Shown: in pieces, positions 43,668 to 53,126 of the stretch
Layout: the number at the start of each line of letters is the position of its first letter
How positions within the stretch are numbered: the first letter of the stretch is position 1
Assembly: GCF_028421645.1 (NCBI RefSeq)
Contig: NZ_CP116887.1
Span: 2,978,001-3,042,000, forward strand
DNA: 64,000 nt
Source: Aneurinibacillus sp. Ricciae_BoGa-3
GTDB lineage: Bacteria > Bacillota > Bacilli > Aneurinibacillales > Aneurinibacillaceae
Direction of reading: 5' to 3'
Position numbers and translations under genes: made by a program
Notes under the pieces: generated by a model
What the model was told of the DNA's origin: nothing
Database searches by the model: none
What the model saw: only the letters and a program-made list of their open reading frames with translations

Positions 43668-44537
43668 CTACTCCTTTTTTTCTTCGCTGAGAATGGTCCA
43701 CCCATTCTCCTGGTATACGCGCCGCTCTTTCATAAGCTTGCCAATCGCTCTCTTAAACGCGGCCTTGCTGATATCGAACTTTTCTTTAATAATTTCCGGG
43801 TCCGTTTTATCCGTGTATGGCATGCGCGTGCCACGATTCTTGATGTACTGATAAATCTTTTCCGCATCCTGGCTGTAACTTACTTCCTTACGCTCGCGCA
43901 TCGTCAGGTTTAGGCGGCCATCTTCGTCCCGCACGCGGGAAACTCTGGCGGTGATCTTCTGTCCGACCCGCAGCGGTTCATTCGTTTCATCCCTGTGAAG
44001 GAACGCGAGGTGTTGGCCCTCGGTCATGAGGAAAGCCCCGATTTTGATAATTTTATAAATGTAACCGGAGACATCTTTATTAAACAGGCTCTGGTCAGCC
44101 GGCTCGCTAATTTCAACAAAATCTTCCTCTTTGCCGAGTACAGCGAGCAGCCGGCCCTGGCGATCATGCTCCAACTGTACATACACCCGGTCACCTGCCT
44201 GGGGCCACTTATCTTTCATTTCAGGCAGCTGGTCGGCCGGTAAAAGCACGTCTTTTTTAAATCCAATATTTAAAAAAGCTCCCATTCTCGGATGAATGTC
44301 TACAACCTCAAGCCAACCAAATTCACCAAGCTCAATAAAAGGGGTAAGCTGCGTTGCTGCCAGGCGGTCCTGATTATCATAATAAAGGTAGACTTCGACT
44401 TCATCACCAATCGCAATATCCTCTTCCTTTATTTCACTTTCATGCAGGAGTACATCTGTCTTTCCGTCAGACAGGAAATACCCGAATGGCGCTTCACGTT
44501 CAACTTTTAATGTTACTTTGGTTCCTGCTTCTAACAT
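43668..44537 (-). CDS. cvfB: S1-domain RNA-binding protein CvfB
   Basis: 289 residues from the ATG at 44537 behind AAGGAGG. The plan matches CvfB: S1-like modules in the first two thirds (FGYFLSDGKTDVLLHESEIK; GAFLNIGFKKDVLLPADQLP; GAFLMTEGQHLAFLHRDETN) and a winged helix at the end (KFDISKAAFKRAIGKLMKER). In Staphylococcus it is a conserved virulence-gene regulator; the RNA target is unknown. It lies 22 bases downstream of the helicase gene. Confidence 0.9.
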   Translation of the reverse strand: MLEAGTKVTLKVEREAPFGYFLSDGKTDVLLHESEIKEEDIAIGDEVEVYLYYDNQDRLAATQLTPFIELGEFGWLEVVDIHPRMGAFLNIGFKKDVLLPADQLPEMKDKWPQAGDRVYVQLEHDRQGRLLAVLGKEEDFVEISEPADQSLFNKDVSGYIYKIIKIGAFLMTEGQHLAFLHRDETNEPLRVGQKITARVSRVRDEDGRLNLTMRERKEVSYSQDAEKIYQYIKNRGTRMPYTDKTDPEIIKEKFDISKAAFKRAIGKLMKERRVYQENGWTILSEEKKE

Positions 44538-44559
44538 ATTTCTTGCATCCTCCTTATGA

Positions 44560-46674
44560 TCAGCGTGATGTCCCGGCAATTGCTGATTTTCCCGCCTGAA
44601 ATGCTTCTTTTATAAAAGGAGATACAGCGGACGGCTTGCCCCGAAAATAAGCAGGCGTGCTTATATAGAGCATTTTCTTCGCCCTTGTAACCGCAACATA
44701 CGCCAGCCGCCGCTCTTCTTCCATTGCTTCCAGCAGCAGTTCCCCCTCTTTAGCTTGAAGCCAGATATCTGGTTTATCCTCAGGGCTTACCGCAATACTG
44801 TGGGGCAGCACGCCGTCGATCATGCCAATGAGAATGACAACCGGGTACTCCAATCCTTTTGCGCTGTGAATCGTCTGGAGCGTGATTCCCTGCCGGGTAT
44901 CCGTATCCTTCTGTTGTTTTCGAGATTCCCTCTCGCGAATAACACGGTCCACATACGACAGAAATTCAGGCACCGTTTGAAATCCCTTCACAGCATCTTC
45001 GAGCTCTGAGAGATCATCGCGCATGATTTCTTTATGATACGTAACCGCCCCGTCTTCCTGGCTGCCGAGGAACTTATCGTAACCCCCGCCTGGTTCATTG
45101 CGAATCTCCTTTACTGCCTGCAGGGGTGTAACGCGGCTAATGCTTTTGATCCATGGAACTCTCTCTTCCCGTAGCCTGCGTTTCTGGTATGCGGGCAAGT
45201 CCAGTTCGCCGAGTGCATCTATGTAAGAGATGCCCCTCTGAATAGAAAGAATCTGCAGTTCTTTCATAAATTTAGCCTTACTTATATACAGGCACGGGAG
45301 GACTCCTTCGAGCGCTTTCTCATTGTATGGGTCCAGAGAAAGCCGCAGAAAATCAAGCACCGGCCTAATGGTGGACAATTCATAGAAAGTCGGTTCGTCC
45401 CGGTGTGTGGTAAAAGGAAGACCGCTCATCAGGAGCCGTTCATATAATGTGCGCGCCGTACTGTGGGTCCGATACAACACCGCGATGTCATGGTAGCGAT
45501 ACCCATCCGCTTTCACCAGCTGTTGAATAAGCTGCAAAACATCATCGGCTTCTCTCTCCACTGATTTTGGCTGCCAGTACATCGGCATACTGGAATCCCT
45601 TTGTGTAACCTTTAACTTCTTATCAAATCGCCGTGTATTGTGGCGAATTATCTCATTCCCTAACCCGACTACCCCACCGGGTGAGCGGTAATTAATATCA
45701 AGTGTGACGCGACTGCAGTCTGGATATACCTCGGGGAACTTTAGAATAATGGAAGGATCGGCCCCCCTCCACCCATAAATCGCCTGGTCCGGGTCTCCAA
45801 CCACACAGAGATTGGATTCTTCCGCCAACAGCCTAATCATTTCATATTGTGCATAGTTTGTATCTTGGTATTCATCTACCATGATATATTCCATCCGCTT
45901 GCGCAGGCTTTGCAGGTATGATTGGTGCTGCTCAAGCACATCAATACACCCGGTGATTAAGTCCTCAAAATCGAGGAGTTCATTTTCCAGCTTGTACGAT
46001 TCGTAACTGCGGAAGACGTCCCGTACATCCTGCTTCACCAACTCCTGGGCCTGCTCATTCAGTTCCCTATTTCTCCAGTACATCCCGTTTTTTATATGGG
46101 CAAACAAAGCAAGCAGCGTTTCTGATTCATACTGCTCTCCCACCGCAAGCTCGCGGGTGATCTGCCCAACCAGAAATTCTTTCTGCTTCTCACTCATAAT
46201 GCGCGGTTTATTGGTTAGCTTATGAAAATAAATGGTACGCGCCAAAGAATGAAAAGTGCCAATGATAATTTTGTTTACCATGCCGGGGGTTATGCCTGGA
46301 ATACTCTTCAGCCTGTCCTTCATTTGGCCTGCTGCTTGTCTCGTAAAAGTAACTAACACAATATTCTGCGGGGGGACTTTTCGTACAAGCATGAGGTAGG
46401 CCGTCCTGCATGTAAGCACGGTTGTTTTTCCACTGCCGGCGCCCGCATTAATGAGTACAGATCCATCGCAAGCCCTGACAGCTTCTACTTGCGCCTTATT
46501 TAACCGAATATTGCTTGCTTCCAGTGAACGAAAGAAAAAAGCATCGGCCTCATGATTCCCTACAAGTTCTTCCGACGTAAGTGAACTTGACAGTTCTGCC
46601 AGCGGAATAGCGCCTTGCGCAATCCCTGGCGGCATGCGGTCCATGCTTTGCAGTAATTGTGTAGTCTCTATCAT
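44560..46674 (-). CDS. UvrD/Rep-type ATP-dependent DNA helicase
   Basis: 704-residue superfamily 1 helicase. Motif Ia/Walker A NAGAGSGKTTVLTCRTAYL (about 75), Q-rich LVTFTRQAAGQMKDRL, motif II VDEYQDTNYAQYEMI (about 265), VGDPDQAIYGWRGAD, LDINYRS, IHSAKGLEYPVVILIGMID and VAVTRAKKMLYIS are all present. It is related to PcrA/UvrD but diverged (shorter than typical Rep), so the exact repair role is open. Cotranscribed with cvfB. Confidence 0.9.
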   Translation of the reverse strand: MIETTQLLQSMDRMPPGIAQGAIPLAELSSSLTSEELVGNHEADAFFFRSLEASNIRLNKAQVEAVRACDGSVLINAGAGSGKTTVLTCRTAYLMLVRKVPPQNIVLVTFTRQAAGQMKDRLKSIPGITPGMVNKIIIGTFHSLARTIYFHKLTNKPRIMSEKQKEFLVGQITRELAVGEQYESETLLALFAHIKNGMYWRNRELNEQAQELVKQDVRDVFRSYESYKLENELLDFEDLITGCIDVLEQHQSYLQSLRKRMEYIMVDEYQDTNYAQYEMIRLLAEESNLCVVGDPDQAIYGWRGADPSIILKFPEVYPDCSRVTLDINYRSPGGVVGLGNEIIRHNTRRFDKKLKVTQRDSSMPMYWQPKSVEREADDVLQLIQQLVKADGYRYHDIAVLYRTHSTARTLYERLLMSGLPFTTHRDEPTFYELSTIRPVLDFLRLSLDPYNEKALEGVLPCLYISKAKFMKELQILSIQRGISYIDALGELDLPAYQKRRLREERVPWIKSISRVTPLQAVKEIRNEPGGGYDKFLGSQEDGAVTYHKEIMRDDLSELEDAVKGFQTVPEFLSYVDRVIRERESRKQQKDTDTRQGITLQTIHSAKGLEYPVVILIGMIDGVLPHSIAVSPEDKPDIWLQAKEGELLLEAMEEERRLAYVAVTRAKKMLYISTPAYFRGKPSAVSPFIKEAFQAGKSAIAGTSR

Positions 46675-46800
46675 GTAAAAAAACTCCCATATACAGTGCT
46701 ATCTTCCACTATACAGGAAATGATCCAAAAGAGAAAGAAGTAGAAAAAAACTTTCATTCTTATCAAATAAAATATACCTTTTGTTGAATCACATGGAATA

Positions 46801-46846
46801 GGCCCGCCAATGCCACCCAGGGTAAAGGGTGATATATAGCGGGCCA
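46801..46846. terminator. Hairpin terminator candidate
   Basis: AGGCCCGC pairs with GCGGGCC around a long loop, between the helicase and the CoA transferase genes. Confidence 0.4.
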
Positions 46847-46932
46847 TTCTAATCTATCCGAAGTTTCTCCACTCTGTTTATATTTTCTATCTATCTGTTT
46901 TTTTGTTTATCTCTATTTGTCTAGCTTTCTGT

Positions 46933-48471
46933 CTATATATTTACCGGGTCATTCTTATCCGCTTCAAAGTGGCTGCTCTCCAACATCGAACCGGTCTCAG
47001 CATAGCGGATATGCCAGGACAGTGCCTTCTCAAGCACATGCGGCGTTTGTCCGCCCCGCTTGCACGCCTCTTCAAAGTACGCCATAAGCATGGGGCGGTA
47101 AGTTGGGTGTGCACAATTTTCGATGATGCGCACCGCTCGTTCTCTTGGAGCCAGCCCGCGCAGGTCTGCAATCCCCTGCTCTGTCACAATCACATCTACG
47201 TCGTGTTCCGTGTGGTCAACGTGAGAGGCAAACGGCACAATGCTCGAAATCAACCCATTTTTCGCTGTTGATTTGGTTACAAAAATGCCTAGCCGAGAAT
47301 TGCGGGCAAAGTCTCCCGAACCTCCGATGCCGTTCATCATTTTTGACCCGTTGACATGCGTAGAGTTAACATTTCCATAGATATCGGCTTCAAGGGCTGT
47401 ATTAATGGCGATAAGTCCTAGACGGCGGACAATTTCCGGATGGTTCGAGATTTCCTGGGGCCTTAGCATAAGTCGATCGCTGTAATGGCCGAAATTATTC
47501 AGTACTTTATCAATTTTCTCCGGCGACAGTGTAATCGAGCAGCAGGAAGCAAACCTCACTTTCCCTGCATCCAATAAGTCAAACACCGCATCTTGCAGAA
47601 CTTCTGAGTAGACCTCTAGATCCGTAAACTCTGAGTTTAGAAAGCCATGGAACACCGCATTTGCAACCGAGCCGACGCCTGACTGCATGGGTGCCAGGTT
47701 CGGACCCAGCCGGCCCGCTTTTACTTCCTCGCGCAGGAACCCAATAAGATAGTCGGCGATAACAGCCGTTTCTTCATCCGGCTTTACAATTTTGGATGTT
47801 ATATCGCGCTGGTCCGTAAATACAATCCCTTTTATTTTCTCCGGCGGGACAGGCAGGTAAGGAATGCCGATTCGCTGGTCCACATTGATGAGGGGGATTG
47901 GCTGGCGCTCGCCTTGCTTACCTGGTTCGTATAAGTCATGCACACCTTCCAGCTCAGCAGGCTGTGATAAGTTCAACTCCACAATAATTTCTTTTGCTTT
48001 TTGCACGAAGCTGTACGAATTGCCTACCGAAGTGCTCGGTACAATATACCCCTCCTCCGTTATTGCAACCGCTTCCACAATTGCGATATCAATAGGCAGA
48101 AAATCCGACCGGATTAGTTCTGCGGTATGGGACAGATGCTGGTCAACAAAAAGAACCTCACCTTCATTTATCTTAGCTCGCATTCTTTTTTCAGATTGGA
48201 AAGGAAGCCTTTTATGGATAATCCCGGCTTCCGCCATAATGCCGTCTACTTCCGAATTTATTGATGCGCCTGTATACACATTAATTTTAAAAGGGTGCAA
48301 GTTTTCCTTCTTAACGCGGTCCACAAGCGCCCGCGGCACAACCTTTGCGTCACCAGCCTGGGTAAACCCACTGAGGCCGACCGTCATGCCGTGATGAATC
48401 CATGTTGCAGCTTCTTCTGCTGTGACGATTCTATTCATTAATTCACTACTACGCAAACGACTTTCTATCAT
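46933..48471 (-). CDS. Acetyl-CoA hydrolase/CoA transferase (Cat1-like)
   Basis: 512-residue class I CoA transferase of the acetyl-CoA hydrolase / succinyl-CoA:acetate transferase group. N-terminal MTVGLSGFTQAGDAKVVPRA and the C-terminal catalytic part with GIGGSGDFARNSRLGIFVTK and DVDVIVTEQGIADLRGLAPR (ends YAETGSMLESS). The catalytic Glu lies in the middle of the chain and was not pinned. The start at 48471 follows GGAGG. The LytTR regulator upstream on the same strand may control it. Confidence 0.88.
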   Translation of the reverse strand: MIESRLRSSELMNRIVTAEEAATWIHHGMTVGLSGFTQAGDAKVVPRALVDRVKKENLHPFKINVYTGASINSEVDGIMAEAGIIHKRLPFQSEKRMRAKINEGEVLFVDQHLSHTAELIRSDFLPIDIAIVEAVAITEEGYIVPSTSVGNSYSFVQKAKEIIVELNLSQPAELEGVHDLYEPGKQGERQPIPLINVDQRIGIPYLPVPPEKIKGIVFTDQRDITSKIVKPDEETAVIADYLIGFLREEVKAGRLGPNLAPMQSGVGSVANAVFHGFLNSEFTDLEVYSEVLQDAVFDLLDAGKVRFASCCSITLSPEKIDKVLNNFGHYSDRLMLRPQEISNHPEIVRRLGLIAINTALEADIYGNVNSTHVNGSKMMNGIGGSGDFARNSRLGIFVTKSTAKNGLISSIVPFASHVDHTEHDVDVIVTEQGIADLRGLAPRERAVRIIENCAHPTYRPMLMAYFEEACKRGGQTPHVLEKALSWHIRYAETGSMLESSHFEADKNDPVNI

Positions 48472-48662
48472 CCTTAAACCGCCTCCTGTCCTAACCGGCT
48501 AATCGTGTATAATATTCTTAATATATACAGTAGCACGCCTAATGCTGACTTGCCTTGAAAATAGGACAAAGCAGCGAAAATGGCGATAAAATAGAAAAAA
48601 ATAAAGGTAAGCCTTTACATTCGAATTTAATAATAGCCGTCAGAGCATGCACCGAGCGGCTT

Positions 48663-49334
48663 TTAGAATCCCATCATCCTGCGAAATACGCTGGCGTACT
48701 TCTGGCTGACAGGCACTTTGCTTTTTTTTCCATCCCTTATAACAAGCAGGAAGGTGGAGTGAAAATCGGGATGAATTTCACGGATGGCATTCACATTTAC
48801 AATGTAGGCGCGATGAATGCGGATAAATTTATCTCGCGGGAGTATCCTTTCGAGCTCAACCAGGGTATATTTATTCACGTATACGCCATCCTCGGTATAC
48901 AGCAGCGTTTTTCCTTTGTCTGATTCAATAAAGTTGATTCTAGCAAGCTGTATTGGAATCCACTTGTCCTCGGTTCTCCCGATTAAGAAATTGTGTTTGG
49001 GAAGCTTCTCCACGTCTGGGCCGCCAAACGGAGGGAATATGGCTGTTATGCACCCTTCTGCGTCTGTACCGTTAAAAATAGGCATTCCCATTCCATAATA
49101 GGGCATGCCGAACAGCTTCTCGTCTACCAATTGCGCGACCTTTGCCCTGTTTAGAACAGCCCTCAGGCTAACGGTGCCTTCTTTGAGAGAATCACCGGGC
49201 TTAATTTTTAGGTCGATACTTTTACTTGGCTGATAATAAATAAACCGGGATGTGTCCGCTATCGCTATCGAAGCCTCCTGCGGAAAAACCTGACTGATCG
49301 CCTCAACAATCTCACGAACGGATGATTTGTCCAC
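48663..49334 (-). CDS. LytTR-family regulator with N-terminal sensor domain
   Basis: 223 residues from GTG 49334 (behind GGGAGAGGG); a TTG start at 49358 is the alternative. The C-terminal LytTR DNA-binding domain is clear (IQLARINFIESDKGKTLLYT, then RIHRAYIVNVNAIREIHPDF). The N-terminal half contains a PAS-like region (SIAIADTSRFIYYQPSKSID) and TAIFPPFGG. There is no receiver domain, so it is not a classical response regulator; it may sense a ligand. It stands alone between the CoA transferase and the gerM-like gene. Confidence 0.82.
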   Translation of the reverse strand: MDKSSVREIVEAISQVFPQEASIAIADTSRFIYYQPSKSIDLKIKPGDSLKEGTVSLRAVLNRAKVAQLVDEKLFGMPYYGMGMPIFNGTDAEGCITAIFPPFGGPDVEKLPKHNFLIGRTEDKWIPIQLARINFIESDKGKTLLYTEDGVYVNKYTLVELERILPRDKFIRIHRAYIVNVNAIREIHPDFHSTFLLVIRDGKKSKVPVSQKYASVFRRMMGF

Positions 49335-49543
49335 TTCTCCCTCTCCCCTTTTCGACAAAATCTCCTATACTTACTATAATACCATGTACATGCCGGGTAA
49401 GAAAAATTATTTTACTCTTACTAAACAAAAGGACTTTCGTTTTCGTCTAATTTATTAAGAGGGAGATTAGGTCTTCCGAAGGTTTATAATGGAAACGTAA
49501 TGTGCAAGAATAGGAAATGATTATGTGAAGGGGAGGACAACTT

Positions 49544-50161
49544 ATGCGTGTACCGAGGATACTATTTTTGATGCTTCTGACTATACTGGTGGCCGCAGGC
49601 TGCTCGAGTGCTCCAACCGGCTCGCAGGCAAATGGCGGTCAGACCCAACAGAATAATACTCCTGAAAAACCTGCAACTGAACAAGCAACACCTGCACAAC
49701 ATAACCAGACCGCTATCAAAAAACCTGATGCGCTAAAGCAAAAGCAAGTGGCATTTATTTATACGGACGATAATTTAATGGACCAATATAAAGAAATGCA
49801 CACCATTCAGTACAAGACAGTTGATGAACTGCCGCTGCTTGCTCTGAAAGAATGGCAAAAAGGCCCACAAAACAAAAAACTAATCTGCTTGCTTCCACCG
49901 AGCGTTGAAATTCAGTCTGTAAAAAGAGACGGAGACAACGCAGTCGTTAGCTTTTCTTCCAACATTAAAAAAGCAGCCAATATGGGTTCAACTGGAGAGG
50001 ATTTGCTTGTTAAACAAGTAGCAACGATTATGAACCAGCTTGGATTTAAGGACACCATGTTTGAAATTGATGGCAAAAAAATTGAATCGCTGCTGGGCCA
50101 CGTGGACACCACTACACCTGCACAGCCGCTTGATTTAACACAGGTAAAACAGATGAAATAA
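49544..50161 (+). CDS. GerMN-domain lipoprotein
   Basis: 205-residue lipoprotein: lipobox LVAAGC (Cys20), a Gln/Thr/Asn-rich linker (about 25-65), then a GerMN domain (about 70-180; VDELPLLALKEWQKGPQNKK, VVSFSSNI, VKQVATIMNQLGF). GerM of Bacillus is needed for cortex assembly and germination and has two such domains; this protein has one, so function may differ. The ATG at 49544 follows AGGGGAGGAC. Strong terminator downstream. Confidence 0.85.
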   Translation: MRVPRILFLMLLTILVAAGCSSAPTGSQANGGQTQQNNTPEKPATEQATPAQHNQTAIKKPDALKQKQVAFIYTDDNLMDQYKEMHTIQYKTVDELPLLALKEWQKGPQNKKLICLLPPSVEIQSVKRDGDNAVVSFSSNIKKAANMGSTGEDLLVKQVATIMNQLGFKDTMFEIDGKKIESLLGHVDTTTPAQPLDLTQVKQMK

Positions 50162-50172
50162 CCCTAATTGGC

Positions 50173-50208
50173 AAAAGGCCGCCCTTTTTAAGAAGGACGG
50201 CCTTTTTT
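50173..50208 (+). terminator. Rho-independent terminator
   Basis: AAAAGGCCG and CCTT pair with AAGG and CGGCCTTTTTT. Confidence 0.85.
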
Positions 50209-50252
50209 GTTTTTTTACCAGAAATAGGAAGTTTACATGCGCAAGGCTGGCT

Positions 50253-51344
50253 TCATAACCTGCCTTGTATCTCCATAAGATATCGTGCATACCCCATCGG
50301 ATTTGAATACGTATTCTTCCACTCCTTTAGCAGTGCGCCGTTACGAAAACTATACCGCTGGTCTCGTCCGTTGCATTCAATGAAGAATGGAAAGCCTTCA
50401 TTAGAAATACCAATATCGAGTCCGACATCAGCCAGATCAGGCAAAACCATGCTCAGGCGCTCGACAATGGCCAGCGAAAGCTGTGTGATGGACTGGACAA
50501 CTTCACGTTCCTTTAAATTTGGATACTCCTGCAGGAGCTGTTGAATGGTGTAGACCTTTCCACCCTGACCTACATTGCTCAAGTAGTGGCCCGCTTTTGC
50601 TACCTTGCCGACAATCCCGGTAATTGACCATTCGCCGGTGAAGTTCCTCTGAACGGAAACCCGGAAATCAAATGGCCGCTTCTTATACTCGGCAAGCGGC
50701 AGGGCCTCCTGGATAAGATAAGCACGTTTTTCAAAAGCCTGTTGAATCCGCAAGGGTATTTGCTGCTGGAATTCTTTGCGCAGCCACACGCGCTTATTAT
50801 TGATCATTTCACGATATGGAAGCACCCATTTGTTTTTCTTTTTCTCAATCCGCATAATCCCCGCGCCAATGCTTCCACTATCCGGCTTCAGAAAAAGCGC
50901 CCGGTGTTTGCCCATCATATAACGCAAATTGTCCAGAGAACCACTGACCGTTTCAGGAAGATGATCAGCAATCGCAGGATCTTCAACGAGCAGGGAGTGA
51001 ATATACAGCTTTCCATAGCGGTTCCAGCGGTTAAAAATGATAATGCCCCGTTCCGCCAGCTGAGTGATTTTGTTCTTTGCAATGCGGGAGAAATAAAGAG
51101 CACGATTATGGATAATAGGAGGAAGCGGTATTTCAATTAGTTGGTAGCTTTGTGCAGTTTTAACATAAGCTTTAACCCTGTCACGCTTGGGAGAGACATC
51201 CTCAAGGCAAAAGTAACAGGGCTTCACTCCATACTTCTTCGCTCCTTCATCGTAAAAGGCGAGCTTCTCTGTTTGGGTTTTTCCGGTCGGTATTCCTTTG
51301 AACATTGATCTATTTAACAACACTCCCACGTAAGGAACATTCAT
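50253..51344 (-). CDS. YheC/YheD-type ATP-grasp protein, spore-coat associated
   Basis: 363 residues from ATG 51344, which follows a G run. Recognised as the YheC/YheD family: MNVPYVGVLLNRSMFKGIPT, FLKPDSGSIGAGIMRIE, FDFRVSVQRNFTGEW and LADVGLDIGISNEGFPFFIE with the ATP-grasp metal residues near the end. In Bacillus these proteins are coat-associated and mother-cell expressed. The substrate is unknown. Confidence 0.85.
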   Translation of the reverse strand: MNVPYVGVLLNRSMFKGIPTGKTQTEKLAFYDEGAKKYGVKPCYFCLEDVSPKRDRVKAYVKTAQSYQLIEIPLPPIIHNRALYFSRIAKNKITQLAERGIIIFNRWNRYGKLYIHSLLVEDPAIADHLPETVSGSLDNLRYMMGKHRALFLKPDSGSIGAGIMRIEKKKNKWVLPYREMINNKRVWLRKEFQQQIPLRIQQAFEKRAYLIQEALPLAEYKKRPFDFRVSVQRNFTGEWSITGIVGKVAKAGHYLSNVGQGGKVYTIQQLLQEYPNLKEREVVQSITQLSLAIVERLSMVLPDLADVGLDIGISNEGFPFFIECNGRDQRYSFRNGALLKEWKNTYSNPMGYARYLMEIQGRL

Positions 51345-51533
51345 TGTACGCCCCCCAGCCTGACAAATATCCATGTAAGGCGTACGTCTTGCTAAAGCAG
51401 GGTGCGCCTTATCCAGTTATACGATATGTGATTATTGGCAGGATTGTTCCTGCAACATTGACCCAGCTTCATTGCACTACAGGCGTGCGCCTGATAATAT
51501 GCTAATTAGCAAAAAGGGAAGGAGAATGCATGT

Positions 51534-52532
51534 ATGAAGTTAAGTGTATTAGACCAGTCTCCCGTTCTCACGGGTTTCACACCGGGACAAGCACTCGAAG
51601 AAACGGCCAAGCTTGTGCAAAGCGTGGAAGAGCTGGGCTATTCTCGCTTCTGGGTGTCCGAACACCATCAACTGGATGCGCTGGCCGGTTCATCCCCTGA
51701 AGTTTTGCTTGCCCACCTCGGTGCACGCACCACCAGCATCCGGATTGGTGCCGGCGCCGTCCTTCTTCCCTACTATAGTCCTCTTAAAGTGGCTGAGAAT
51801 TTCAATCTGCTTGCCACGCTCTATCCAGGGAGGATTGATTTGGGCATAGGCCGCGCACCAGGCGGTTCCGCACACACATCGCTTGCGCTGCGGGAGAATT
51901 ATCTGCAGAACGTTTTCCGTATGCCTGAATTGGTTAAAGAGCTGCAGGACTTTCTACTCCATACTGCGGCTGTAGACCACGCAGGCGAGTCGCCAGCGGC
52001 TTACCCTATTCCACCGGTTCAACCCGAGCTGTGGATGCTTGGCACGAGCAGTAAAAGTGCCGGGTACGCTTCAGAATTAGGCGCTGCGTTTGCTTTTGGA
52101 CATTTTATGAGTGATGGCGACGGACCTGAAATAATAAAGCAATATCGGCAATCTTTTACACCCTCATCCGCCCTGCGCAGCCCTAAATCGCTGATTGCCG
52201 TGTCAGTCATCTGCGCGCAGACATCCGAGCAAGCGGAACAGCTGGCGGTGAGCCAGGATGTCTGGTCGATTCGGATGGATGCCGGCCAGGGGAGGGGCAC
52301 AATCCCTACAATAGAGGAAGCTGCAAATTACCCTTTTACCGCGGCTGAGAAGACGATGGTCCGCCAAAGAAGAGAACGTATGATCATCGGCAATCCCCGG
52401 CAGGTAAGAGAAAAGCTTTTAGTGTTGGAAGAACGATATCAGACGGAAGAATTTATGATTGTAACGATCACCCCCAGCTATGAGGCAAGGCAGCGCTCTT
52501 ATGAACTCCTGGCGGAAGCGATTCTAAAGTAG
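51534..52532 (+). CDS. LLM-class flavin-dependent oxidoreductase
   Basis: 332-residue luciferase-like (FMN/F420-type) monooxygenase of the YceB/YwcH group, with no partner subunit gene nearby. Typical start LDQSPVLTGFTPGQALEETA, SEHHQLDALAGSSPEVLLAH, RIGAGAVLLPYYSPLKVAEN and LGIGRAPGGSA. Substrate unknown. The ATG at 51534 follows AAGGGAAGGAG. Confidence 0.87.
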   Translation: MKLSVLDQSPVLTGFTPGQALEETAKLVQSVEELGYSRFWVSEHHQLDALAGSSPEVLLAHLGARTTSIRIGAGAVLLPYYSPLKVAENFNLLATLYPGRIDLGIGRAPGGSAHTSLALRENYLQNVFRMPELVKELQDFLLHTAAVDHAGESPAAYPIPPVQPELWMLGTSSKSAGYASELGAAFAFGHFMSDGDGPEIIKQYRQSFTPSSALRSPKSLIAVSVICAQTSEQAEQLAVSQDVWSIRMDAGQGRGTIPTIEEAANYPFTAAEKTMVRQRRERMIIGNPRQVREKLLVLEERYQTEEFMIVTITPSYEARQRSYELLAEAILK

Positions 52533-52696
52533 CCTGGGATAAATCTTCTCCACCTGCGGATGGCAGACAAGAGCTTCACCTGTCTCTGAACCCGAACAGG
52601 TAACCTAACCGCGTAGGGGAGAAAATTGGAAAACATGCCGCGGATGGAAGATGGCAATACTTCTCATATAGAATCGACTGTGAAAGGAGTGTACAG

Positions 52697-53080
52697 ATGA
52701 AACACATAAAAGCCTTTATTATAAAATTTCTCCGGTTTCTATTCGATATTTACATTTTTATCGGGCTTGTTTACGACCAGCCATTTTCCATCGTTTTTGA
52801 ACTAAGCCTTGTCCTTTCGCTCATTTCTTATATACTCGGGGATCTTATTCTCCTTCCCACGCTTGGCATTAATAGCGCAACTGCCGCCGATTTTGTTATT
52901 ATCGCCCTAGGAATATGGCTTGGTATGCTTGCTTATGGCGTAAATGTCCATATTTTTGTTTATGTTCTACTTGCCCTCTTCCTCACTGTAGAAGAATTTG
53001 TGTACCATGTATACGTACAAAATAAAATATTCAATAAGAAGTCCACAGTAAAAGGCAAGCTAGATAAGCTGTACGATTAA
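52697..53080 (+). CDS. DUF2512 (YndM-like) membrane protein
   Basis: 127 residues with four predicted transmembrane segments (about 10-25, 30-52, 60-80, 84-105). Pattern SYILGDLILLPTLGINSATA is typical of DUF2512/YndM. The role is unknown. The ATG at 52697 follows GAAAGGAG. Single gene. Confidence 0.8.
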   Translation: MKHIKAFIIKFLRFLFDIYIFIGLVYDQPFSIVFELSLVLSLISYILGDLILLPTLGINSATAADFVIIALGIWLGMLAYGVNVHIFVYVLLALFLTVEEFVYHVYVQNKIFNKKSTVKGKLDKLYD

Positions 53081-53126
53081 GCCAGCTGCGACAAGCCCTC
53101 TTGGGCAGGCAGTAGAGGCATAGCCC

